Shown piece by piece: positions 45,616-54,425 of a stretch of 64,000 nt of DNA (the stretch's first letter is position 1; the number at the start of each line of letters is the position of its first letter). This DNA comes from JADJRH01 sp046351455. GTDB taxonomy: Bacteria > Myxococcota_A > Polyangia > Polyangiales > Polyangiaceae. The notes under the pieces were generated by a model. It was not told the origin of the DNA, made no database searches, and saw only the letters and a list, made by a program, of their open reading frames with translations. Where the stretch lies: contig JAXLYM010000013.1 of assembly GCA_046351455.1 (NCBI GenBank), forward strand, positions 222,959 to 286,958, in the 5' to 3' direction. Made by a program: the position numbers and the translations under genes.

Positions 45616-46203
45616 ATGCCGACTGCCGCCGTCCCCACCATCGAAGACGCCCGCGACTTTCACGAGTACGGTCACATCGATCCTCCCACGTCGCACGCCG
45701 CGCTCGCGCTCGATCTCGGTTGGTTCGTGTTCCTCGCGATCGCCGTGGTCCACGCGATCAAGCACCGCAAGACGGCCGCGAAGAAGGCCCCCGCCGCGAT
45801 CTGGGGAATGGCCGCCATCAGCTTCCTCGTCGCGCAAGGGTTCCTCGCGGGGTATCACGCGCGGCTCCTCTTCGGGCAGCCCGTCGTCGGAAAGACGCAG
45901 TCGACGAGCGCCTTCACCTCCAAAGACTACGTGGGCAAGAGGCTCGCCACCGTCTACCACGAAGCCGCGGACTTCGTCCTCGAGACGCCGGACAAACCCT
46001 GGGTCGTCGTGGAGATGCGGACCGACGACTTCGACTCTCTGCACGCCGGGGACTATGCCACCTTCCGGCACGTGTCCTTCTGGCCCGCCGCCACCAGCCC
46101 CGGCCGCGACGTGTCGATCCACTGGAAATGGCTCGGCGGCGCGCTCCTCGCCACCGTGTTCGGTTGCCTGCTCCTCGGCGCGACCTTCGAAAAGAGACCC
46201 TGA
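45616..46203 (+). CDS. Small membrane protein of unknown function
   Basis: 195 residues from ATG at 45616; the frame is open to 45568 but the upstream part is unsupported. Hydrophobic helices at about 34-53, 62-84 and 172-190, with a roughly 90-residue outward or cytoplasmic domain between the second and third (VGKRLATVYHEAADFVLE...). No family recognised and no catalytic motif. It stands alone: divergent from lipoprotein operon C and convergent with the M14 peptidase. Codon usage matches its neighbours. Confidence 0.6.
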   Translation: MPTAAVPTIEDARDFHEYGHIDPPTSHAALALDLGWFVFLAIAVVHAIKHRKTAAKKAPAAIWGMAAISFLVAQGFLAGYHARLLFGQPVVGKTQSTSAFTSKDYVGKRLATVYHEAADFVLETPDKPWVVVEMRTDDFDSLHAGDYATFRHVSFWPAATSPGRDVSIHWKWLGGALLATVFGCLLLGATFEKRP

Positions 46204-46240
46204 CTCCCCCGCACCTCAGGATTCATCACCATTCGTGGGA

Positions 46241-46380
46241 TTTACAAGGGGCGCCACTGGGAGGCCGGAGCCCGCTCAGCGGAGGCGGAGCGCAGCTTGG
46301 CTCCGCGGAGTCCGCAGCGGAGTGGGCGCAGGCCTCGACGTTTTTACAAGGGGGCTCCGCCCCCTCGTATCACTCCCCCG
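46241..46380. repeat. Structured intergenic element with direct repeats and a GGGGGC/GCCCCC hairpin
   Basis: Two copies of TTTACAAGGGG (from 46241 and 46343) flank a GC-rich stretch with several GCGGAG words. The second copy runs into a perfect inverted repeat, GGGGGC (46350-46355), TCC, GCCCCC (46359-46364). It lies between convergent genes, so a transcription stop or a REP-like element is likely. There is no T-tract next to the hairpin in the right orientation for a simple terminator. Confidence 0.45.
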
Positions 46381-46393
46381 AGGAAGAACGTCC

Positions 46394-47896
46394 TCAGCCG
46401 CGGACGCGCCACACTCCGTATTCTTCGCCAACGGCCGGCGCTTCGAGGAAGCCGTTCTCCACCGCTCCGTCGTCGCTCTCCGGCTCGCATAAATACACCG
46501 CGATCGCCCCGAGCGGCTGATCCGTGTCGACGCGACTCCATCCCTCCGGCGCGCGGCGGACTCCCCTCTTCCACTCGACGGCCATCTCTCCGACGCGCGC
46601 CGCCTCCAGGATGCTGCGGCCCTCCGTCGCGCCCAGGGACGCCACGCGCGCCACCTCGACCTCGTGGTCCCCCTCGGCCGACTCCACACGAAGGCCGTGG
46701 CCCCGCAGCGCCTCCGCGAGCCGCGGCGGCACCAGATACGCGCGCGGGCGGTCCACCACCACCGTGCCGACGAAGCGGGCGTGATGTGGAATGCGAACTG
46801 TCACCGGCTCGCCCGCGAACGTCCGCGGCCTCCGCGTGAGGATGTCGACCGGGGTGTCCGTCGCTTCGAGCCTGTAACGGACTGCCACTCTCTCCGGCGG
46901 ACGCGCGCTCGCCGTCACCACTCTGCGGATCTCCCCCGCGTGGCGCTGCGCCCAGCTCAAAGTCTCGATCTGCCACGCCGAGGCCGTCTTCACGCGCTCC
47001 TCGAAGGGCAAGTAGCTGTAACACTCCAGCAGCAAATCCAGCCGATTCGTGAGACCACGGTAGTTCGACCCGAACCTCGGATGATGCGGATACGTCTCCC
47101 ACCCGAGCCCCACGAGGGACTCCGGATCGATCTCCTTCTCCGCGTCGAGCAGCCGCTCGTCCTCGACGAAGTTGCCGTACCACCCGCTGTCGAAGCCGCG
47201 CGCCCGGACAGCCTCCATCACCTCCGGCACCAGGCGCTCCCGCATGAAGGCGATCGGCTCGATCCGCCCCGACTCCACGGTGTGCGGCACGTCGACCGTC
47301 ATGTGGAATCGATGCACGGAGCCGTTCGTGGCGTGGTTGTCGATCGTCAAGTCCGGCGCCCACGGGTGGCATACCCCCTGTTGCAAGAGCCGCATCTCGG
47401 GCGCCGCCTGCCGCAGATAATCGCGGTTCAGATTGATGCCCTGGCTCTGCGTGCGCGTCCCGACGAGCGGGCCGTTCTGGCCGGACAGCTTCTTCAGGTC
47501 GAGCCGCCGATTCGCAGGGTCCAGCGCGTCGTTGCCGTCCGGGTTGAAGAGCGGCACCACCAAAAGCACCAGATCATCGAGCCACGAAGGATGCTTGTCG
47601 GCGAGGAGATCCCGCACCAATGCCAAGCTTGCCTCCTTGCCCTCCACCTCGCCGGGGTGAATGCCGTCCATTATCAACACCACGGGTCGGCCCGTGCGGC
47701 GCGCCTCCTCCGGCGTCCTGACTCCCTCCTTCGAGAGCACGAGGAGCGGCAATTCGCGCCCGCCGGGGCTCTCTCCGAAGCTCGTCACGAACAGGCGCGG
47801 ATCGCCCAGCGCGTCGAGCGCCCGCACGAACCGCATCACGTCCGCGTGCAGCGAAGTCTCACGAAACCCGGTGGCCTCAGCGCGTGTGAGCAACAT
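46394..47896 (-). CDS. M14-family zinc carboxypeptidase-like protein
   Basis: Protein of 500 residues from ATG at 47896 (a GTG at 47914 is also possible; neither has a clear ribosome site). Residues about 30-350 are an M14 peptidase domain: zinc ligands H80 and E83 in GIHPGEVEG, NPDGND, GINLNRDY, DNHATNGSVHRFH carrying the third ligand, and the catalytic Glu in LLLECYSYLP. It would remove C-terminal residues from peptides or amino-acid conjugates. The C-terminal 150 residues are a beta-rich extra domain. No signal peptide is seen, unlike many M14 enzymes, so it may be cytoplasmic. It is divergent from the TonB receptor gene across 289 bases. Confidence 0.85.
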   Translation of the reverse strand: MLLTRAEATGFRETSLHADVMRFVRALDALGDPRLFVTSFGESPGGRELPLLVLSKEGVRTPEEARRTGRPVVLIMDGIHPGEVEGKEASLALVRDLLADKHPSWLDDLVLLVVPLFNPDGNDALDPANRRLDLKKLSGQNGPLVGTRTQSQGINLNRDYLRQAAPEMRLLQQGVCHPWAPDLTIDNHATNGSVHRFHMTVDVPHTVESGRIEPIAFMRERLVPEVMEAVRARGFDSGWYGNFVEDERLLDAEKEIDPESLVGLGWETYPHHPRFGSNYRGLTNRLDLLLECYSYLPFEERVKTASAWQIETLSWAQRHAGEIRRVVTASARPPERVAVRYRLEATDTPVDILTRRPRTFAGEPVTVRIPHHARFVGTVVVDRPRAYLVPPRLAEALRGHGLRVESAEGDHEVEVARVASLGATEGRSILEAARVGEMAVEWKRGVRRAPEGWSRVDTDQPLGAIAVYLCEPESDDGAVENGFLEAPAVGEEYGVWRVRG

Positions 47897-48111
47897 GGCC
47901 CGGGACGATATCACGCCCCCGAGCTCCCCGCGCTCGTCTCAAAGAGCAACGGGCTGGGCCAGGGTGGGCAACAGGCACCGACCGGCGAAGTTTGCAGGAT
48001 CTCGGCAAAAACTGCCCGCGCCGGCAATCTCCAGCGCTCTTCACCGGTAAGATCCTCGGCGTTTGCGAGCGCTTTTGCCCTCCGCGAACGGCCCCGCGAG
48101 CACCGCGGCAA

Positions 48112-48126
48112 TGGCACAACGGTTGC
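48112..48126 (+). promoter_or_regulatory. Sigma-54 (RpoN) promoter motif upstream of the TonB receptor gene
   Basis: TGGCACAACGGTTGC: it has the -24 GG (48113-48114) and -12 GC (48125-48126) with exactly 10 bases between, and matches the consensus TGGCAC-N5-TTGC at every conserved base. Transcription would start near 48138, giving a 48-base leader before ATG 48186 and its GAGGAG site. Expression should therefore need an enhancer-binding regulator; one is encoded at 57372. Confidence 0.7.
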
Positions 48127-48185
48127 CAGTCGGAATGGATGCCCCCACGCAGCGAAACTCCCTGCGCCTCACCGAGGAGACTGGC

Positions 48186-51100
48186 ATGCACCGGACGCTG
48201 AGGCTCTTTCCACGGCTGACTCCCTGGCTCATCCCCCTGTCGGCCCTGATCGCCGCGCCGGCCTACGCGCAGCAGACAGGCGCCCTGACTGGCACCGTCA
48301 CCGACGCCGCGAGCAAGCAGCCGCTCGCGGACGTGGTGATCGTCGTCACGTCGCCGGCCCTGCAAGGCGAGCAGGTCGTCGTGACCGACGCGACCGGCAG
48401 CTACCGGGTCTCGCAGCTCCCGCCGGGAGAATACACCCTCCACGTCGAGAAGGACTCGTACAAGCTCGTCGTCCGCGGCGGCATCGATCTGCGGTCCAGC
48501 AGCACGATCCGCGTCAACGCCACGTTGATGCCGACGACGCTGAGCGCGCCCATCGCGGACGTGACCGGGAAGCCGCCGACCGTGGATGTCGGCACGTCGA
48601 CGACCGGCGTCTCCCTGGGGCCCGACTTCGTGAACCGCCTCGCGCTGAACCCGCCGGACACGCGCGCCGGCGCCGTGCGCTCGTTCGAGCACCTCGCCCT
48701 CGTCGCGCCGGGCGCCACCGTGGACGAGCTCGGGGTCTCCTTCAACGGCGCCTCGTCGAACGAGAATCGCTATCAGATCGACGGCCTCTCCGTGAACAAC
48801 GCTGTCTCCGGGTACGCGGACACGCCCCTCCCGGCGGACTTCGTCAAAGAGGTGCACGTCGCGACCGGCGGGTACATGCCAGAGTTCGGGCGCTCCACCG
48901 GCGGCGTCGTCGACGTGATCACCAAGTCCGGGTCCAACGAATTCCACGGCTCCTTCTTCGGCTACATCACGCCGGGCGCCCTCTCCGGAGACAAGAAGCT
49001 CGTCAATCGACAGGGCTCCTCCATTCAAATGGACTCGAAGCTCTCCGCGCTGCGCGACCTCGGCTTCGAGCTCGGCGGCCCGATCATCAAGGACAAACTC
49101 TGGTTCTACGTGGGCCTCGACGGGGCGCTGCAGGATAACCAGATCACGCGGCGGGTGAACCGCCTGCAGTACCAGACGAACGCCGACGGCTCGGTGAAGC
49201 GGGACGCGGACGGGTACGCGATTCCGCTGCTCGACGAGAGCGGGTTTCAGCGGACGACGCCGATCCCGGGCGCGGAGAGGCGGGCGCTCGCGTCCAGGGA
49301 CAGCGCCCTCTACATCGGCAAGCTGACGTGGGCCATCGCCCCGGATCACACGCTCACGCTCTCGACCTTCGGCGCCCCGTCGACGTCGGGCGGGGACGGC
49401 AAATACTCGCTCGCCCCGGACAACGGCCGGAACTACTACGGCATGAATTCGGACATCGGGCCGGGCGACTACGGCGCTCACGCCCGCAAAGAGACGTCCA
49501 TCATCCACGACACCACGCTGAAGCTCGCCTCTTCGTTCCTCAACAAGGCCCTTCTCCTGGACGTCGGCCTCGGCTGGCACCACGTCCAGCTCGACACGCT
49601 GGCTGCCGACGGGACGGGCGTGGGCAGCGGACGGGGCCTCAGCAACGTCCCTGGCGTCCTCTGGTCCCGCGGCGATCCGGCCCACCCGGTGACGGACTTC
49701 GTGTCTCTGCCGGCGAACAGCGGGTGTGAGCCCCCGGGCACGGGCGGTGAGCCGGCCGCTCAACGCAAAGAGGTCATCTATTGTCCGGCGCCGAGCTACC
49801 GCACCGGAGGGCCTGGCTACATCGCGAGCTCCGTGCAGAATCGGTATCAAGGCAACGCGGTGCTCACGTATTTGTTCACGGGCCTGGGCCACCACGTCGC
49901 GAAGGCCGGAGTCGACATCGAGGTGTCCACGCACGACTTCGCGCACCAGAACTCGGGCGGCATCTGGTTCAACGAGGATTACAGCGGCGACTACTTCTAC
50001 GTCTTCCGCTTCGGCAGCACCACGAGCCCCGACAACGTGTTCGTCCCCAAGGTGCGGCGCATGAGCGGCACGTCGACGCTCCTCGGCGGCTTCGTCCAGG
50101 ACTCGTGGAGCATCCTCGACGAGGTCACCCTCAACGCGGGTGTTCGCTACGACGCGGAGATGCTCACGACGAGCGACGGCACCGGCCTGACCCTGCCTTC
50201 GCAGTGGTCCCCGCGCGTCGGCGCCGTCTACGACTTCACGCACAAGGGTCGATCCAAGGTGTTCGCGAGCTACGCGCGGTACTACGAGAACGTGCCGCTC
50301 GCCGTCGCGGACAGCCTCGTGGCGGAGCCTCTCACGGTGTCCATCGTCGGCAAGGACAAGTGCAACCCGCGCGACCCGGCCTCGCGCGCGTCGTGCGAAG
50401 CGCCGGAGAACCGCCTCAACAGCGGCGCTCCCTACGAGCCGAACCGGAAATGGATCGTCTTCGGCGGCAACCGCGCCCCCGTGGATCCGAACCTGGAGGC
50501 GCAGTCGACGGACGAGCTGGCGATGGGCGGAGAATACGAGGTGTTCGACGGCGCCCGTCTGGGGCTGTCGTACATGCACCGATCGCTCAACAACGTGATC
50601 GAGGACATGAGCCGCGACCACGGCACCACGTATTTCATCGGCAACCCCGGCTCGGCCGCGGCCCCCGAATTCCCGAAGGCGAAGCGCGACTACGACGCCC
50701 TCACGCTGTCGTTCCAGAAGCTCTTCTCGGGGCACTGGCTCGCCTCCGCGAGCTACACGCTGTCGGCGCTGCGCGGCAACTACAACGGCTTCTTCGGCCC
50801 GACCGGCACCGCCGCGAGCCCCAACCGGACTCCCACGTTCGACGATCTCCTGTTCGTCCCGAACTCCGAGGGTCCGTTGCCGGGCGACCACACGCACGCG
50901 ATCAAGCTCTACGGGGCGGCTGAATTCTCCCCGATCCCCACGCTCGTCGCGAGCCTCGGCGTCTCGTACCAGGGCCTCTCCGGCGGGCCGGTGAACGTCA
51001 TCAGCGGGAGCCCCCTCTTCGGCAACGGCGGCGGCTTCATCCTGCCGCGCGGCGCGGGCGGCCGACTGCCGTGGATCCACTCCGTCGACACGAACCTCAG

Positions 51101-51377
51101 CGTCGGGTACCGCCTCGCGAAGAGCAACGTGCTCTCCGTCAGCGTGGATGTCTTCAACCTCTTCAACTTCCAGGAGGTGACGACCCAGGACGAGGTCTAC
51201 ACCTACGAGCGAGTGCGCCCCATCCCGAACGGGACGCTGTCGGATCTGCCGGGCAAGCTGCGCGACTACGACACCGGAGAGGCGATCTCCGGCGACATCA
51301 AGAACAAGAACTTCGGCCACCCGACCTCTTACCAGATGCCGCGGCAGCTCCGATTCGGGGCCAAGGTGACATTCTAG
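48186..51377 (+). CDS. TonB-dependent outer-membrane receptor with carboxypeptidase-regulatory-like domain
   Basis: Outer-membrane protein of 1063 residues. ATG at 48186 is chosen because it has GAGGAG before it and starts a signal peptide ending APAYAQQ. An Ig-like CarboxypepD_reg domain follows (about 30-110, GALTGTVTDAASKQPLADVV ... PPGEYTLHVEKD). The plug is at about 150-300, with YQIDGLSVNNAVSG and GGYMPEFGRSTGGVVDVITK, and a beta-barrel continues to the C-terminal aromatic residue (RFGAKVTF), as needed for barrel assembly. This OmpA-like/Oar architecture is common in myxobacteria. The ligand is unknown. A lipoprotein gene follows after 21 bases and is probably a surface partner. A sigma-54 motif at 48112 suggests conditional expression. 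Confidence 0.88.
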   Translation: MHRTLRLFPRLTPWLIPLSALIAAPAYAQQTGALTGTVTDAASKQPLADVVIVVTSPALQGEQVVVTDATGSYRVSQLPPGEYTLHVEKDSYKLVVRGGIDLRSSSTIRVNATLMPTTLSAPIADVTGKPPTVDVGTSTTGVSLGPDFVNRLALNPPDTRAGAVRSFEHLALVAPGATVDELGVSFNGASSNENRYQIDGLSVNNAVSGYADTPLPADFVKEVHVATGGYMPEFGRSTGGVVDVITKSGSNEFHGSFFGYITPGALSGDKKLVNRQGSSIQMDSKLSALRDLGFELGGPIIKDKLWFYVGLDGALQDNQITRRVNRLQYQTNADGSVKRDADGYAIPLLDESGFQRTTPIPGAERRALASRDSALYIGKLTWAIAPDHTLTLSTFGAPSTSGGDGKYSLAPDNGRNYYGMNSDIGPGDYGAHARKETSIIHDTTLKLASSFLNKALLLDVGLGWHHVQLDTLAADGTGVGSGRGLSNVPGVLWSRGDPAHPVTDFVSLPANSGCEPPGTGGEPAAQRKEVIYCPAPSYRTGGPGYIASSVQNRYQGNAVLTYLFTGLGHHVAKAGVDIEVSTHDFAHQNSGGIWFNEDYSGDYFYVFRFGSTTSPDNVFVPKVRRMSGTSTLLGGFVQDSWSILDEVTLNAGVRYDAEMLTTSDGTGLTLPSQWSPRVGAVYDFTHKGRSKVFASYARYYENVPLAVADSLVAEPLTVSIVGKDKCNPRDPASRASCEAPENRLNSGAPYEPNRKWIVFGGNRAPVDPNLEAQSTDELAMGGEYEVFDGARLGLSYMHRSLNNVIEDMSRDHGTTYFIGNPGSAAAPEFPKAKRDYDALTLSFQKLFSGHWLASASYTLSALRGNYNGFFGPTGTAASPNRTPTFDDLLFVPNSEGPLPGDHTHAIKLYGAAEFSPIPTLVASLGVSYQGLSGGPVNVISGSPLFGNGGGFILPRGAGGRLPWIHSVDTNLSVGYRLAKSNVLSVSVDVFNLFNFQEVTTQDEVYTYERVRPIPNGTLSDLPGKLRDYDTGEAISGDIKNKNFGHPTSYQMPRQLRFGAKVTF

Positions 51378-51398
51378 GAACCGGGAGAACGACGCGTC

Positions 51399-52271
51399 AT
51401 GACGATCCGGAAAAGCCACCACCACGCCGCCGCGGCGAGCCTCGTCGGCCTCCTCTCTCTCGGCCTCTTCACGCCCTCGTGCACGAGCCCGAAGCTCCTC
51501 TGCGACGTCGCGAGCGGGCCTTATGTGGCTCGCTACTTCCCGAAGGACGGCGGCGCCGACTGCCTGTCTCTGAAGGGCGAGCTCATCGGCATGAAGACGT
51601 ACAACCCCCCTTCGGAGGACGGCGAGAACCTCGACGCCAGCAAGACGACGGTCGCCGTCCAAGCCTCCTCCGTGGGCGAGATGGCCGACGCCGCCGCGGC
51701 CGCGGGGACCGCCGATCCCGACAAAACACACACGTTGTATTCTTACGGCGACTACAGCAACACGCCGGACGCGGACGCCGTCTGCTCGGCGGGCGCCCTC
51801 TCCTCCGCGGAGATCCACGTCCCGAAGACGGCCTACACGGACGGGGACGGGAACCCTCAAGTCCTGCCGGAGACGCGGCTCGTCTATGCGTGGAAGTCGC
51901 TCAGCGTCTACACGACGTTCACGTCCCCCGGCAACGCGGCGACCGGCGAAGTGACCATCACGCGCGAAGTGACCTCCCCGGACACCGGGGCGAAGGACAC
52001 CTGCACGACGACGTATATCGCGTCCGCGCTGTACCCGCCGGTGGACTGCGAGGTGAAGGACGCCGACGACAATGGCACCGGCAAGCCGAACGACGCGGCG
52101 TGCTGCGGTGTGGCCGACCCCGCGGCGGGCCGGCCGGAGGCCTCCGGCATCAACCCCGACTTCAAGGTGAAGTGCGATCCGGATCTCCTGCTCTGCGTCC
52201 TCGACTGGAAGCCGGGAGAGGCCTTCCCGCCCCTCGGAAAGAACGCCGCGTGCGGCGCCTCCTCCAACTGA
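51399..52271 (+). CDS. Lipoprotein of unknown function, partner of the TonB receptor
   Basis: 290 residues. The signal peptide has a His-rich start and ends FTPSC, a lipobox with +2 residue Thr. The mature part has eight Cys, including CC near residue 235, and shows no known domain; an Ala/Asp-rich segment lies near 90-115. It starts 21 bases after the receptor gene with a GGGAGAA ribosome-like site, so both are in one operon. By analogy with SusCD-like and Oar-linked pairs, it may bind substrate at the cell surface for the receptor. This is inference from position only. Confidence 0.6.
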   Translation: MTIRKSHHHAAAASLVGLLSLGLFTPSCTSPKLLCDVASGPYVARYFPKDGGADCLSLKGELIGMKTYNPPSEDGENLDASKTTVAVQASSVGEMADAAAAAGTADPDKTHTLYSYGDYSNTPDADAVCSAGALSSAEIHVPKTAYTDGDGNPQVLPETRLVYAWKSLSVYTTFTSPGNAATGEVTITREVTSPDTGAKDTCTTTYIASALYPPVDCEVKDADDNGTGKPNDAACCGVADPAAGRPEASGINPDFKVKCDPDLLLCVLDWKPGEAFPPLGKNAACGASSN

Positions 52272-52372
52272 GCTTCGGCCGTCGACAAAAGACGCAGCCG
52301 CGTCAGCCCGCGGTTGCGACCGGAAGGACCCCCGTGTTCTGCTGAAGATCTCACCTCGAAAGGAGGCATGAG

Positions 52373-54310
52373 ATGCAGCTCGGGGATTCGACTCATCGGG
52401 ATGACTCGGTGTCCAACGCATCGCGAGGCTCGTGGTGGAGCGTCGTGGTCGGCGCTGTCGTGACGGCTCTGGCCGTGATTGGCTGCAGCGGCGGCAGCGG
52501 CAGCAGCGCCGGCGGGTCCGGCGGCTCCACCGGGACGGCGTGCGGTCCGGGGACGGAGCTCTGCGGGGACGTGTGCGTCGATGTCAAGAACGATCCTGCG
52601 AACTGCGGCGCGTGCGGCACCGCCTGCGCGGCCGGACAAGTGTGCTCGAACGGCGCCTGCGATCTCGTGTGCAGCGGCGGCACCATCAAGTGCGGCGACG
52701 CCTGCGTGAGCACGAACAACGACCCAGCGAACTGCGGCGCGTGCGGCACCGCGTGCACGGGCGGACAGGTGTGCTCGAACGGCGCCTGCGGCCTCGAATG
52801 CAGCGGCGGCACCACCAAATGCGGCGATCTCTGCGTCGTGACGAACAACGACCCGGCGAACTGCGGCGCGTGCGGCACCGCGTGCGGCGCGAACGAGGTC
52901 TGCTCCAACGGCAAGTGCGACTCCGCCTGCGGCTCGCCGACGATCGACTGCGGCGGCGTCTGCGTGGACCCGAAGATCGACCCGATGAACTGCGACTCGT
53001 GCGGCACGGTGTGCGCCACGGGTCAAGTGTGCTCGGAGGGCGTCTGCCAGATTGACTGCGTCGGCGGCACCACCAAGTGCAACAACGCCTGCAAAGACCT
53101 CCAGACCGACCCGGCGAACTGCGGCGCGTGCGGCGCCGCGTGCGCGGCGGGCGAGGTGTGCTCGAACGGCGCGTGCGGGCTCGAATGCACCGGCGGAACA
53201 TCGCTGTGCAACGCCTCCTGCAAGGACCTCGACAGCGACTCCGCCAACTGCGGAGTGTGCGGCGCCGCCTGCGCCGCCGGAGAGGTCTGTTCGGGCGGCA
53301 CGTGCGGTCTCCAGTGCGGCGGCGGAACATCCCTGTGCAACGGCGCCTGCAAAGACCTCCTGAGCGACGCCGCCAACTGCGGGATGTGCGGCAACGCGTG
53401 CGCGGCCGGGCTCGTCTGTTCGAACGGCACCTGCGCGCTCCAGTGCGGCGGCGGAACATCCCTGTGCAACGGCGCCTGCAAGAACCTGCAAAACGACTCC
53501 GCCAACTGCGGCACGTGCGGCACCGCCTGCCCCGCGGGACAGGTGTGCTCCAACAGCATGTGCGGTCTCCAGTGCGGCGGCGGAACCACGCTGTGCAACG
53601 GCGCCTGCAAGAACCTGCAAAACGACGCCGCGAACTGCGGCGCGTGCGGCGCCGTGTGCGCGGCCGGACAGGTGTGCTCGGCGGGCGCGTGCGCGCTCGT
53701 GTGCGGCGGCGGCAGCACCAAGTGCGGCAACTCGTGCGTGAGCCTCCAGAACGACCCGAACAACTGCGGCGCGTGCGGCACCGTGTGCGGCGCGGGCAAG
53801 GCGTGCGTCAGCGGCACTTGCCAGCAGCTCCTCCTCAACGCCTTCAGCGGCGTGCAGACGAACGTCGCGATCGCGAGCCTGACCGGCTGGACGCAGTGCT
53901 ACGTCGACCTCTACAACAACTCGGCGACGGCGCTGACCGCCATCCAGACGCAGTGCTCCCAGGCCAAGCTCCTCCTCGGCTGCCGCACCGCCGGCTCGTC
54001 CACGCTGATCACCGCGGCGTGGGCCCCGCGCACCGACGTGCTCTTCGACACGGGCTATCAGGATCAAACCGTGTTGCACACGGCGAACGGCGTCGGGTGG
54101 TATTACAACACCAACTGGTCGTGGGGATACGTGAACGCGGGCGACGCCGTGCAGAAGTTCTCCTGCGACGTCTTGACGAGCGGCGCGAACGACAAGCGCA
54201 TGTGCTGGCACACGGCCGGCGGCAATATCAGCAGCGGCTACCGCTGCGGCACGAACACGAGCCTGAACGGCGCCACCACCCACGAGCGCATCATCTTCCA
54301 GGCGCCGTGA
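52373..54310 (+). CDS. Cys-rich repeat lipoprotein (Stig1-like repeats) with unique C-terminal domain
   Basis: 645 residues. ATG at 52373 follows AGGAGG (52361-52366) at 6 bases; a closer ATG at 52368 is out of frame. A hydrophobic segment ends LAVIGC, the likely lipobox, then a Gly/Ser linker. From about 55 to 485 there are ten to eleven repeats of roughly 38-40 residues with the pattern CxxxCxxxxxDPxNCGxCGxxCxxGxVCSxGxC, eight Cys each, as in the plant Stig1-like and myxobacterial Cys-rich surface proteins. The C-terminal 160 residues form a separate Trp/Tyr-rich globular domain (SLTGWTQCYVDLYN ...) that I cannot place. It is probably an exposed, disulfide-bonded surface protein. It may be in the receptor operon, 101 bases downstream. 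Confidence 0.8.
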   Translation: MQLGDSTHRDDSVSNASRGSWWSVVVGAVVTALAVIGCSGGSGSSAGGSGGSTGTACGPGTELCGDVCVDVKNDPANCGACGTACAAGQVCSNGACDLVCSGGTIKCGDACVSTNNDPANCGACGTACTGGQVCSNGACGLECSGGTTKCGDLCVVTNNDPANCGACGTACGANEVCSNGKCDSACGSPTIDCGGVCVDPKIDPMNCDSCGTVCATGQVCSEGVCQIDCVGGTTKCNNACKDLQTDPANCGACGAACAAGEVCSNGACGLECTGGTSLCNASCKDLDSDSANCGVCGAACAAGEVCSGGTCGLQCGGGTSLCNGACKDLLSDAANCGMCGNACAAGLVCSNGTCALQCGGGTSLCNGACKNLQNDSANCGTCGTACPAGQVCSNSMCGLQCGGGTTLCNGACKNLQNDAANCGACGAVCAAGQVCSAGACALVCGGGSTKCGNSCVSLQNDPNNCGACGTVCGAGKACVSGTCQQLLLNAFSGVQTNVAIASLTGWTQCYVDLYNNSATALTAIQTQCSQAKLLLGCRTAGSSTLITAAWAPRTDVLFDTGYQDQTVLHTANGVGWYYNTNWSWGYVNAGDAVQKFSCDVLTSGANDKRMCWHTAGGNISSGYRCGTNTSLNGATTHERIIFQAP

Positions 54311-54341
54311 CCCCCCGAGAGCGCCCGTCTTCGGACTGACG

Positions 54342-54425
54342 CTCTCCAGACTCCCCCTCTCCAGACTCCCCCTCTCCAGACTCCCCCTCTCCAGACTCCC
54401 CTCTTCAGACTGCCTCTCTTCGGAT
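54342..54425. repeat. 15-bp tandem repeat, four perfect copies plus degenerate copies
   Basis: The unit ctctccagactcccc occurs four times in perfect tandem at 54342-54401. Degenerate units (tcttcagactgcc, ctcttcgg) follow up to the stop of the kinase gene, and a related word precedes the array near 54328. It sits between the ends of two convergent genes. Such arrays mutate by slippage; length may vary between strains. Confidence 0.9.

Noticed and set aside
46241..46380. Insertion sequence remnant
   Set aside because: No transposase fragment or target-site duplication can be seen; kept only as a structured repeat element.
54342..54425. CRISPR-like array
   Set aside because: Units are directly adjacent without spacers and only 15 bases long; no cas genes nearby.
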